DNA of 64,000 nt from an uncultured Bacteroidota bacterium. Lineage in GTDB: Bacteria; Bacteroidota; Bacteroidia; B-17B0; Aurantibacillaceae. The stretch lies in assembly GCA_903834765.1 (NCBI GenBank), contig CAILKE010000046.1:21537-85536 (forward strand), read 5' to 3'. The first letter of the stretch is position 1. The number at the start of each line of letters is the position of its first letter. Below, one piece after another: positions 45,543 to 54,097 of the stretch. The notes beneath the pieces are model-generated. The model did no database searches and was not told where the DNA came from. It was given only the letters and a program-made list of their open reading frames with translations. The translations under genes and the position numbers were made by a program.

Positions 45543-46364
45543 TTACTTCATAGTAAATGTAAATGTTTGACCATCTACAGTAAAGGTAGCTTGGTCATCT
45601 AAAGAACCATTTCCGAAATCAACCGTTCTCGTTTTAAATCCATCGGGGGTTAATTCTAAAGTGCCAGACGTAATAAATTTGTAATTAGAAGGCTTAAACA
45701 ACGGTGTTGTAATATTTGTAGTAAACGTACGACCTTCTCTGTTTGTGCCATTTGAAGCACCACTGATGGTGAAATCACCGTTTATATTTTTAGTTAACGT
45801 TTTATCACAATCATAATAAATATTCCAGCTACTAGAAGTGCAGTGACCTCCTATGACTTTAGTAGTTAAGGTATTCGCTGATTTGGTAATGATTACAGAG
45901 CCATCATATAAAACGCCATCAACGGTATAATTATTAAAAGAAACAGTGGTTGTTGCTACCGCTGTATTTGTACCAGAAATCATTGACCACTTATGAGTAG
46001 ATTTAATAATAATTTTACCTGATTTAGTAATACCATCATTATCGACACATCCTGCATAATTTATTTCAAAGGTTACTGGACCATTAGTATAGGATCCAAC
46101 GGCATCCGTAATTGTATCAGACAGGTTAGTTGTAGCAACCGACCAGGTACCACAAGTAGATGTAGTTTTAAATCCTAAATTTTTTGGAGAGCCTGAACCT
46201 TTTGAATTTACATTAGGAGCAATAGTCATAAACTGTTGTTCACAAATAGCATTATCAACTACTGATTGAGTTTCATTATCAACAGTGGTAGTTTTCTTGC
46301 AAGATTCGAATGTAATTAATAATGTTGAAATAATAATGAATAATGAGATTGCAGATTTTTTCAT
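45543..46364 (-). CDS. Lipoprotein of unknown function inside the SiaABC-like operon
   Basis: A 273-residue predicted lipoprotein. The signal sequence ends in LLITFESCKK with the lipobox Cys at residue 22. The rest is Thr/Ser/Asn-rich and strand-rich, with several Cys residues (CGTWSV, AGCVDNDG, HCTSSSWNIYYDC). I do not recognise the family. It is encoded between the sensor phosphatase and the SiaB-like kinase with short gaps (92 and 28 bases), so it is likely on the same transcript. A periplasmic partner of the propeller sensor is plausible but unproven. Confidence 0.65.
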   Translation of the reverse strand: MKKSAISLFIIISTLLITFESCKKTTTVDNETQSVVDNAICEQQFMTIAPNVNSKGSGSPKNLGFKTTSTCGTWSVATTNLSDTITDAVGSYTNGPVTFEINYAGCVDNDGITKSGKIIIKSTHKWSMISGTNTAVATTTVSFNNYTVDGVLYDGSVIITKSANTLTTKVIGGHCTSSSWNIYYDCDKTLTKNINGDFTISGASNGTNREGRTFTTNITTPLFKPSNYKFITSGTLELTPDGFKTRTVDFGNGSLDDQATFTVDGQTFTFTMK

Positions 46365-46456
46365 TGATAAATAATTTATAATTCAAGTTAATAAAAAAAA
46401 AGAGCTAAAACCACATCAAATATAAAAAAAAATTATTTAAATACTATTTTTGTTTT

Positions 46457-49400
46457 TTATATTTTTATTCCAATTACTAAAACATCATCAACCTGTTCAT
46501 AATTAGCTTTCCAATCATTAAATTGACTCTCCAATTCTTGTTTTTGTTGTTGCATTGTTAAATGATGAATTGAAATTAAGTTTTGATAGAAGTTTTTTAC
46601 CATAAATTTTTTACCTTTTTCGCCACCAAATTGATCAGCATATCCATCGCTAAATAAATAAATAGAATCATTTGTGTTTAAATGTAGTTTATGTGTTGTA
46701 TATATCCTATTTGAATCTAATTGAGAGCCTCCTATAGGATATTTATCCCCTTCTGTTTTTTCTAACTCACCTGTGGATTTTATCAATACTAGGGTTCGGA
46801 AAGCACCTGACCACAAACATTCTTTTGTTTTTGTATTAATTGCAATAATAGAAATATCCATTCCATCATTGTTATCTGAAGTATGTTGGTCTTGTTTTAG
46901 AGCAGTCTGAACACCTTTATGCAGTTCCTTTAAAATATCGCCAGGATTATAAATGCCTTTTTCTGATACAATTTGATTTAATAAATTATGACCAATCATA
47001 CTCATAAAGGCCCCAGGAACTCCATGTCCAGTGCAATCTACTACGGCCAATATTTTATTATCTCCCAATTCTTCGAACCAATAAAAATCACCACTTACTA
47101 TATCTTTTGGTTTATAAAAGATAAAGGAGTTCTTAAAGCTTGAAAATATTAATTCTTGTGGCGGAAGAATAGCTTCTTGTATGCGTTTAGCGTACTCTAT
47201 ACTACTCGTAATATCATAGTTTTTTTGCGCTAATTCTTTTGTACGGTCTTTTACTTTATTTTCTAATATTTTATTTACCTTTTTAATGGAATTTGTTCTG
47301 TAATTTATAAAACCAAAAATTAAAGTAATAGAAGATATAACAGTTATTATATAGAACCATAATGTTTTATACCAAGGTGGGATAACCTTAATCGTAATTT
47401 GATAAGGAATCTCATTCCATATACCATCAGCATTATTTGCTAGTATTTTAAAAGTATAGGTACCGCCAGACAATTCAGTATAAGAAATAAAACGTTGGTC
47501 AGAAGGTGATGACCACTCGAGATCTTTCCCCTCTAATTTATACATGAATTTAGTTTTTTCAGGTGAAGAATAATTTTGAGCAATTATTTCAAATGTGAAA
47601 TAATTTTCTTTATAAGAAAGTTCAAGGTATTTTTTGAAAAGCATGGAACTGTCGGTCATTATTTCTTTTCCTTGGCGAGAAAACGAATAAATAAATGCAT
47701 TTGGAACTATTTTATTTTCAATCAAGGTATTGGGATTAAAAAAATTAACGCCGTTTAATCCTCCAATCAAAATGCTGCCATCAGAGCAAACTAATGCCGC
47801 CCCTTGATTAAACTCCTTACTTTGAAGTCCATCACTAATGGTATAATTTTTAAACATGCTAACATTATTTAAATTATTGGGGTTAAATTTACTGAGCCCA
47901 TTATTAGTAGGTAACCATAAATTACCTTTATTGTCAGCTAGGGCATCGTATACATAGTTATTTGCTAAACCATCAATTTCAGTATAGTGTTTAAATTCTT
48001 TAGTGCTGGTATTATAGTTATTTAAACCATTAGTTGTAGATATCCAATACGTCCCGTTTTTATCTTTTCTAACATTATTCACGATATTAGAACTTAAGGA
48101 TTTTTTAGTGTCGGAATGTATTATGTATTCTATTTGTGGTTTTTTAGCGTTTTTTGAAAATTCTAATACGCAAATTCCCTCATCACCAGTACAAACCCAT
48201 AACTTATTTTTTTCAAAATCAAAATAGAGTGACAATATTTTGTTGGAACTTAATCCATCATTGATAGAATATTGAATAGTTTCTAGAGTATTGGGGTCAA
48301 TACTAAATAAACCCTTGTTGTATGTTCCAACCCATATTATGCCATTATTATCAGCAATTATTTTATTAATTTCAGCAGTCTCAAAATAATGATTCAATAG
48401 TTTAGTTGTTTTTTGAGTTTGAATATCAAAGTTATATAACCCTTGAGAAATTGTACCTATCCATATTTTGCCTTTATTGTCTTCATAAAGCGATTGAATA
48501 GTTGTAGGGTTATATTTGCTAATAAGTAACTTATTAATAAAGGTTTTTGTGTCTTTATTAAATTCATATAAGCCATTATTTGATCCAATGTATAAGCCCT
48601 TATTTTTAGTTTCTAAAAAACAATTGATAATATTGTTATCATTTACTTTTCCATTTTTAAAATGAGCAAAGGTTTGGTAAGAATTAAAATTAATGCCTAT
48701 ACCATTATCTTCTGAGCCAACCCAAATATTTTGATTGTTATCAATGAATAGGTATAATAATGTGTTACTTATTAGAGAATTATTATCTAGTGGGTCATGA
48801 ATGTTAATACTGTAATTTGAGGTTGTTGTATTGTATTTTATAAGCCCACCAAGAGTTGCTATAAATATATTAGGAGAATTAGGATCTTGTTTTATATCTC
48901 TAATCTGATTGAAGAGAAAGTTGTCTTTTCCGAAATTAATTTTTTTAATCAATTTCCCTGAGATTTCATTAATTACATAAACACCACCTTGAGCAGCTCC
49001 TAAATATAAGTTTGCATCTTTTTGTTCAATTGTCATCAACGCATATTTATATAAATCAACATTAGGGTCGTTTAATTCCTTTGGATTATAGAAGGGTACA
49101 AGCTCCTTAGTATTTGACTTATATTCATAAATTCCATAACGAGGCGCAACAATTAATAGTTTATTAGATTTAGTTTTGAAAACGCTTGTAATGTAAAAAT
49201 CTGTTGAGAGATTGTTTGGCTTGACTAATTCAAAGGTTTTACGATTTTTATCGAAAATAACTAAACCCTTTTCTGTCCCAATGATCAGGTGATCTTTATC
49301 AATGGATTTGATACTCTTAACGGCTTGAGATGTAATGCTATTTTTAGTTGAGTTTGGAATGTAGTTTGAAAAAGTTTCGTTGTATCGATTGTAAACAGAT

Positions 49401-49732
49401 AATCCAGATGACTGAGTTCCAAAATACATGAGACCTTTTTCGTCTTCATATATACAATTGATAATGTTAGATGAAATTGATTTTTTATCAGAAGGATTGT
49501 TTTTAAAAACTTTAAAATGATAGCCGTCATAACGATTTAAGCCATCTTGAGTGCCAATCCAAATAAAGCCCTGCGAATCTTGAAAGATAGATTGAACGGT
49601 GACTTGAGATAAACCAGCGTCATTGCCCAAATGTTTAAATTTTAAATCTTGTGCTTTTACAAAAAAATGGCTATGTAAAATAAAGACAAAGGATGCCAAC
49701 CATTTGGATATATTTTTGTAATAAATGTTCAT
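46457..49732 (-). CDS. Two-component-type beta-propeller sensor with SpoIIE phosphatase output (SiaA-like)
   Basis: A 1091-residue protein. The signal peptide covers about 1-28. Periplasmic Reg_prop propeller repeats occupy about 30-700 (repeated GFIWIGTQDGLNRYDGY, GKIWIGTISQGLYNF, NNGIIWVGTYNKGL). A Y_Y_Y Ig-like domain lies at about 715-780, TM at about 790-810, a coiled coil, and SpoIIE phosphatase at about 855-1091 (GDFYWF, VDCTGHGVPGAFMS, SDGYADQFGG). The propeller half is typical of hybrid two-component sensors for polysaccharides in Bacteroidota, but here the histidine kinase is replaced by a PP2C-type phosphatase. It heads the operon with SiaB and SiaC homologues and should dephosphorylate the SiaC-like protein. 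Confidence 0.9.
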   Translation of the reverse strand: MNIYYKNISKWLASFVFILHSHFFVKAQDLKFKHLGNDAGLSQVTVQSIFQDSQGFIWIGTQDGLNRYDGYHFKVFKNNPSDKKSISSNIINCIYEDEKGLMYFGTQSSGLSVYNRYNETFSNYIPNSTKNSITSQAVKSIKSIDKDHLIIGTEKGLVIFDKNRKTFELVKPNNLSTDFYITSVFKTKSNKLLIVAPRYGIYEYKSNTKELVPFYNPKELNDPNVDLYKYALMTIEQKDANLYLGAAQGGVYVINEISGKLIKKINFGKDNFLFNQIRDIKQDPNSPNIFIATLGGLIKYNTTTSNYSINIHDPLDNNSLISNTLLYLFIDNNQNIWVGSEDNGIGINFNSYQTFAHFKNGKVNDNNIINCFLETKNKGLYIGSNNGLYEFNKDTKTFINKLLISKYNPTTIQSLYEDNKGKIWIGTISQGLYNFDIQTQKTTKLLNHYFETAEINKIIADNNGIIWVGTYNKGLFSIDPNTLETIQYSINDGLSSNKILSLYFDFEKNKLWVCTGDEGICVLEFSKNAKKPQIEYIIHSDTKKSLSSNIVNNVRKDKNGTYWISTTNGLNNYNTSTKEFKHYTEIDGLANNYVYDALADNKGNLWLPTNNGLSKFNPNNLNNVSMFKNYTISDGLQSKEFNQGAALVCSDGSILIGGLNGVNFFNPNTLIENKIVPNAFIYSFSRQGKEIMTDSSMLFKKYLELSYKENYFTFEIIAQNYSSPEKTKFMYKLEGKDLEWSSPSDQRFISYTELSGGTYTFKILANNADGIWNEIPYQITIKVIPPWYKTLWFYIITVISSITLIFGFINYRTNSIKKVNKILENKVKDRTKELAQKNYDITSSIEYAKRIQEAILPPQELIFSSFKNSFIFYKPKDIVSGDFYWFEELGDNKILAVVDCTGHGVPGAFMSMIGHNLLNQIVSEKGIYNPGDILKELHKGVQTALKQDQHTSDNNDGMDISIIAINTKTKECLWSGAFRTLVLIKSTGELEKTEGDKYPIGGSQLDSNRIYTTHKLHLNTNDSIYLFSDGYADQFGGEKGKKFMVKNFYQNLISIHHLTMQQQKQELESQFNDWKANYEQVDDVLVIGIKI

Positions 49733-49850
49733 AGTAGATTATAAAATTAATAAAATTGTGCAAAACCATAATTTATTTTTTCATAACCTTGCAAATGGTT
49801 TAGATTTTTAATTATTTAAGATTCCTAAGCGTTTTATAACATTGAAAGTG

Positions 49851-50516
49851 ATGAATTTAAAAAACAAAAAAGATATTGTATTTTTAGTATTAGCTGGATT
49901 TTTTATTACCAACGCTATAGTAGCTGAATTAATAGGAGGGAAGTTGGTTACCTTTTTCGGATTATTTACACAAAGTATTGGTATTATTTTATGGCCAATT
50001 ATTTTTTTACTCACCGATTTAATAAACGAATATTTTGGTAAAGATGGCGTGCGAAAATTAACCTATATCACAATTGCTTTAATTAGCTTTACGTTTATTA
50101 TCCTATCCATTGCATTAAATATTGAGGCTACTTCTTTTTCACCAGTAACTGATGATGTTTTTCGCAAAGTTTTTGGACAATCGCAATGGATTATTGTTGG
50201 CAGTATCATTGCTTTCTTAGTATCACAATTAGTGGATGTATATGTGTTTTGGTTTTTTAAATCGATTACTGGTAATAGGCATATTTGGTTAAGAGCAACA
50301 GGTAGTACTTTGGTTAGTCAATTAGTAGATACATTTGTAGTTCAGTATATTGCTTTTGTTTTGCCAGGCAAATGGGCATTTCACGAGTTTTTACGAAATG
50401 CAAGTTGGGGTTACTCATTTAAATTATTAGTAGCCTTGGCTTTAATACCTCTTATTTATATAGGTCATCATATTATAGGACGGTACATTAAAAAGGACGA
50501 ACTATCTTCTACTTAA
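49851..50516 (+). CDS. yhhQ: Queuosine precursor transporter (YhhQ/QueT-type)
   Basis: A 221-residue inner-membrane protein with about six helices, of the VUT family. The signatures are VAELIGGKLV near the N-terminus, LLTDLINEYFGKDGVRK, and ATGSTLVSQLVDTFVVQYIAF. It imports preQ0/preQ1-type precursors for queuosine tRNA modification. ATG 49851 is taken as start; the frame allows TTG 49842 with three more residues. queD, another queuosine gene, lies close by on the opposite strand (51265-51675), supporting the assignment. Convergent with the dipeptidase gene. Confidence 0.88.
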   Translation: MNLKNKKDIVFLVLAGFFITNAIVAELIGGKLVTFFGLFTQSIGIILWPIIFLLTDLINEYFGKDGVRKLTYITIALISFTFIILSIALNIEATSFSPVTDDVFRKVFGQSQWIIVGSIIAFLVSQLVDVYVFWFFKSITGNRHIWLRATGSTLVSQLVDTFVVQYIAFVLPGKWAFHEFLRNASWGYSFKLLVALALIPLIYIGHHIIGRYIKKDELSST

Positions 50517-50518
50517 GA

Positions 50519-51265
50519 TCACTCAATGAGAGCGTACTTTCTTGCGGCATTTAGCTTAGTTGTTGCATTAAAATGCCACCATTCGCTTGTAATTCCTGTA
50601 AATCCAGCCTTAAACATTACTTGTCGTAAAAGCAATCTATTAGCCAGTGCATTTTTAGTTAGTTTTCCTTCCGAATAAAATTGTTTTTCTTTTTTAGGCT
50701 TACTTAATTCTTCAAATGAATCAAACTCAGTTCCCATATTTAGTAAAATGGCATCATTACTAATAATACCAATATCCACAGCTGCTCCGTAGTTGTGTAA
50801 GGATAAATCATGGGGATGCGCCAGATAATTTATTTTATCTTTTGCGGGCATATCAAAATCATTCCACATTTGAGTTTGCGCACTAAGTGGTCGAGTGGCA
50901 TCAAACACAATGATATTGTAGTAAGGGAATTGTTGTTTCAAAAAATATTGGGCATTACATAATTTAATAGCAACCTCGCATGGTAAGTAACAGTCTTGTA
51001 AGCCTTGGTAAATAGGTTTTTTTAAGAAGTTTTGAGAAGTAGAATAATGTAGCGAAACTCGGATACTCGTATCTAATGAGTTAATGTTGATGAGCTCTTT
51101 TCCAACAAATTGTTTTTCTAAAGCACAACTATCTTTAACATAAATAGGATGTGAAGTGTTGTCTGTTTTATTAATAGGAGGTTTGCTATACTCAACATGC
51201 CGCGTGTTTTCTTTGCATGAAATGAATAATATGCTAATAAGAAAAACGTATCCAAACCTTAACAT
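50519..51265 (-). CDS. D-alanyl-D-alanine dipeptidase, VanX-like (M15) lipoprotein
   Basis: A 248-residue M15D zinc dipeptidase that cleaves D-Ala-D-Ala, probably from cell-wall turnover. The N-terminus has a lipobox (LFISCKE, Cys at about residue 17). The active-site blocks are visible: IIVFDATRPLSAQTQMW, the zinc ligands His and Asp in LHNYGAAVDIGII, and the final Glu-x-x-His in SEWWHFNA. SIRVSLHYSTSQNF is the VanX N-terminal signature. It overlaps queD by one base on the same strand, so the two are translationally coupled. Linked to van-type resistance only by family; nothing else in the window suggests resistance. Confidence 0.85.
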   Translation of the reverse strand: MLRFGYVFLISILFISCKENTRHVEYSKPPINKTDNTSHPIYVKDSCALEKQFVGKELININSLDTSIRVSLHYSTSQNFLKKPIYQGLQDCYLPCEVAIKLCNAQYFLKQQFPYYNIIVFDATRPLSAQTQMWNDFDMPAKDKINYLAHPHDLSLHNYGAAVDIGIISNDAILLNMGTEFDSFEELSKPKKEKQFYSEGKLTKNALANRLLLRQVMFKAGFTGITSEWWHFNATTKLNAARKYALIE

Positions 51266-51675
51266 TAATGAACAGGGTATACTACAAAATTACGTGGGGT
51301 TTCATAGAGTGTAATTTCTAATTCATATTTAAGATCAATTTTTTTTCGGAGTATTTCGTAGGTAATGCGTGCTATGTTTTCGGCAGTTGGATTTAAATTT
51401 GCAAATTCTAAAGTGTCTAAATTCAAATTTTTATGATCAAACCGTTCAATTATTTCAGATTTAATAAGTTCGTTTAATATTTTTAAATCGAATAAATACC
51501 CAGTTTCCTCATTCACATCTCCAGTCAATTTCACGATTAAATCGTAATTATGTCCGTGATAGTTAGGATTATTACATAAACCAAAAACGTCTGTGTTTGT
51601 TTTTTCATCCCACTTAGGATTATGTAATCGATGTGCAGAGTTAAAATTTGCTTTTCTAAATACAGCTGTTTTCAT
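51265..51675 (-). CDS. queD: 6-carboxytetrahydropterin synthase
   Basis: A QueD/PTPS-family enzyme (136 residues) that makes 6-carboxytetrahydropterin from dihydroneopterin triphosphate in queuosine synthesis. Zinc ligands are His15, His40 and His42 (NSAHRLHNP and YHGHNYDL). The catalytic Cys34 sits in GLCNNPNYHGH. Its stop overlaps the start of the dipeptidase gene by one base. A queuosine precursor transporter is encoded nearby in the opposite direction. Start ATG 51675. Confidence 0.9.
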   Translation of the reverse strand: MKTAVFRKANFNSAHRLHNPKWDEKTNTDVFGLCNNPNYHGHNYDLIVKLTGDVNEETGYLFDLKILNELIKSEIIERFDHKNLNLDTLEFANLNPTAENIARITYEILRKKIDLKYELEITLYETPRNFVVYPVH

Positions 51676-51713
51676 TTGAGTTATTTGAGGGGTTAAAGAT
51701 ACTTAATTTTTAC

Positions 51714-51737
51714 GTTCTTTGTCTTGAAACAAAGAAC
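51714..51737. repeat. Dispersed hairpin repeat upstream of queD
   Basis: GTTCTTTG (51714-51721) pairs with CAAAGAAC (51730-51737). It is nearly identical to the reverse complement of the element at 8028-8050. The rest of 51676-51852 shows no gene. Confidence 0.5.
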
Positions 51738-51852
51738 CAAAATTCATATAAACTCATTTTTTACAACAAAGTTTAAATGGTCATTTCTACTTCTATTAAT
51801 ATCCTCCTAGCTGTCTCTTAAATCTCTTTTGTCTGTTTAGTCCCTTAACGCA

Positions 51853-52902
51853 TCAATGTTTACAATAAGTATCTATTAATTTAATTGCCATTTCATCACC
51901 TAGGCTATCGGCTTTATTTAAATCATCACAAGCGCCTTGCTTATCTTTACTAGCAAACTTTACGGCGGCACGATTTACAAAAGCTTCACCATAATTAAAT
52001 TTCAATTTAATAGCAATATCAAAGTCTTTTAGTGCTTCTACAAATTGTTTATTCTCTCCTTTAGCCACACCTCTGTAATTAAAACTAACTGGATTTTTAT
52101 CATTTAGCTTAATCGCCTCATCTAAATCTACAATAGCGTTGGTATTATCTCCTGTTTCTATTTTACAGGCACCACGAGAAATGAGAGCACCTTCTTCTTT
52201 AGGAAAGGCTTCTAAATATACACTCCAATCAGTTACTGCATTTTTATAATCTCGTGTTTCAAATCTGGCCTTAGCTCTTGATTTGTATACTTCATATATT
52301 GGCTTTTCTGCCGACATTAATTTAATGGCTTCATTAAATTCTTTAACGGCATATGCGTATTCTTTTAGTGCAAATTTACATTCTCCTTTCAAAACAATGG
52401 CTTCTATGTATTGAGGGTTGATTTCGGTTGCTTTTGAACAAATATCAAACGCGCCTTTATAACCTTTGCCATCAAACATGAGTTTAGCTTTGTAGTAAAA
52501 TAATTCTGCATCATCTTGTTTTTGATTAAGCGCTGAGTCCATTACTGCTTTTGCTTCTTTATACCGTTTAGTTTGATAATATAAAATGCCTAGGGTTTTT
52601 TCGCTCTCAAAATTGTTGATTGTTAGTTTTAAAGCTATCAATAAGTCTTTTTCAGCTCCTTTGTAATCTTCTAGTTTTATTTTAGCGATAGCCATTTTAT
52701 TATAAGCATCTGTATAATTGGGATTTAGTTTAATGGCTTTTTTAAATTGATTAATAGATTCTTTAAATTGAGCCGAGTCTAACAGCTTACAACCATTTTT
52801 ATAAGCAGCTAGTTCTTGATTTGTGGTGTCCTTTTGCGAATAACAACTTAAATTAAGAAGCAGATATACAATTCCTAATATATAGCTAAAGTTACCGTTC
52901 AT
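51853..52902 (-). CDS. Exported TPR-repeat protein
   Basis: A 349-residue protein with a short signal sequence (about 1-22, ending LSCYSQ; the Cys could be a lipobox but the -3 residue fit is weak). About eight or nine TPR units fill the rest, with the regular pattern as in INQFKKAIKLNPNYTDAYNKM, AVKEFNEAIKL and ALKDFDIAIKLKFNYGEAF. TPRs form a protein-binding superhelix, probably in the periplasm. No operon partner; divergent from the SPFH gene. The binding partner is not known. Confidence 0.8.
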   Translation of the reverse strand: MNGNFSYILGIVYLLLNLSCYSQKDTTNQELAAYKNGCKLLDSAQFKESINQFKKAIKLNPNYTDAYNKMAIAKIKLEDYKGAEKDLLIALKLTINNFESEKTLGILYYQTKRYKEAKAVMDSALNQKQDDAELFYYKAKLMFDGKGYKGAFDICSKATEINPQYIEAIVLKGECKFALKEYAYAVKEFNEAIKLMSAEKPIYEVYKSRAKARFETRDYKNAVTDWSVYLEAFPKEEGALISRGACKIETGDNTNAIVDLDEAIKLNDKNPVSFNYRGVAKGENKQFVEALKDFDIAIKLKFNYGEAFVNRAAVKFASKDKQGACDDLNKADSLGDEMAIKLIDTYCKH

Positions 52903-52969
52903 AAAATTATAGAGTGATTATTCATTTGGATGCTTAAATTTACATAAACAAATTAAAAAAAGCGAAACT

Positions 52970-53896
52970 ATGTCATTTTTAATCATTCTTTTAGTTATAG
53001 GATTACTTATTGTTTTCCTATCATTTGTTACAGTGCAACAAGGCACTATAGCTGTTATTACTGTATTTGGAAAGTACAAACGTATTTTAACTCCTGGTTT
53101 AAATATGAAAATTCCTTTTATTGAAAAAGTGTATAAAAAAATATCGATACAAAACAGAAGTGTAGAATTGGGTTTTCAGGCAGTTACCAATGATCAAGCC
53201 AATGTTAATTTCACGGCTATGTTGCTATATGCTGTAATTAATCAAGGAGAAGAGGCTATTAAAAATGTAGCTTTTAAATTTATTGATGATAAAAATTTAA
53301 TGCAAGCTTTGGTGCGTTCTATCGAAGGTTCGGTTAGAGCATTTGTATCTACTAAAAAACAATCGGAAGTGTTATCCTTACGCAGAGATATCGTAGAAGC
53401 TGTTAAAGAGCAATTAGACGTTAGCCTTGAAGAATGGGGATATCATTTGATTGATTTACAATTAAATGATATAACGTTTGATGAAGAGGTGATTCGTTCT
53501 ATGGCAAAAGTTGTGGCTAGTAATAATTTAAAAGCAGCTGCTGAAAACGAAGGACAAGCCTTGTTAATTACTCGAACAAAAGCAGCCGAAGCTGAAGGTA
53601 ATTTTATTAAAATATCGGCAAATGCAGAAAAAGAAGCGGCTCAATTGCGTGGCCAAGGTATTGCCTTATTTAGAGCTGAAGTAGCCAAGGGTATGGCAGA
53701 AGCAGCAAAAGAAATGCAAGAATGTAATTTAGATTCTTCGTTAATTTTGTTTAGCATGTGGACAGAATCTGTTAAAAACTTTGCCGAACAAGGTAAAGGG
53801 AATGTTATTTTCTTAGATGGAAGTGTAGAGGGTATGGATAAAACCATGAAACAAATGATGGCTCTTACTCAGAAAGAAATAGGAGCAAAAAAATAA
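52970..53896 (+). CDS. SPFH/stomatin-family membrane protein
   Basis: A 308-residue stomatin-like protein. One N-terminal membrane helix (about 3-23) is followed by the SPFH domain (TVQQGTIAVITVFGKYKRIL, LTPGLNMKIPFIEKVYKK), then an Ala/Glu-rich coiled coil (KAAEAEGNFIKISANAEKEA). Such proteins form oligomers on lipid microdomains and scaffold membrane enzymes. There is no NfeD gene beside it, which often accompanies this family. Start ATG 52970. The following 200 bases up to 54097 are non-coding; TTTG (54002-54005), 20 bases and TAATTATG (54026-54033) may form a weak promoter for the protease. Confidence 0.85.
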   Translation: MSFLIILLVIGLLIVFLSFVTVQQGTIAVITVFGKYKRILTPGLNMKIPFIEKVYKKISIQNRSVELGFQAVTNDQANVNFTAMLLYAVINQGEEAIKNVAFKFIDDKNLMQALVRSIEGSVRAFVSTKKQSEVLSLRRDIVEAVKEQLDVSLEEWGYHLIDLQLNDITFDEEVIRSMAKVVASNNLKAAAENEGQALLITRTKAAEAEGNFIKISANAEKEAAQLRGQGIALFRAEVAKGMAEAAKEMQECNLDSSLILFSMWTESVKNFAEQGKGNVIFLDGSVEGMDKTMKQMMALTQKEIGAKK

Positions 53897-54097
53897 ATTT
53901 GTTCTATATTTGAATTCAATAAAAATGAGTTTAAAAAAACATTAAATCTAAAATAACGAAACGCTAATAATATCACACAAAAAGTACCCATTAACATTAA
54001 GTTTGATGTAAACAAACATTTATATTAATTATGTGTTTATCATTTAGCGCAGACGGCACGACTTATTAAAACTAAAAACAAACAATAATATCTACAA

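Noticed and set aside
50519..51265. VanX-like gene as part of a glycopeptide resistance cluster
   Set aside because: No vanH, vanA or van regulators; it is coupled to queD and fits cell-wall D-Ala-D-Ala recycling.
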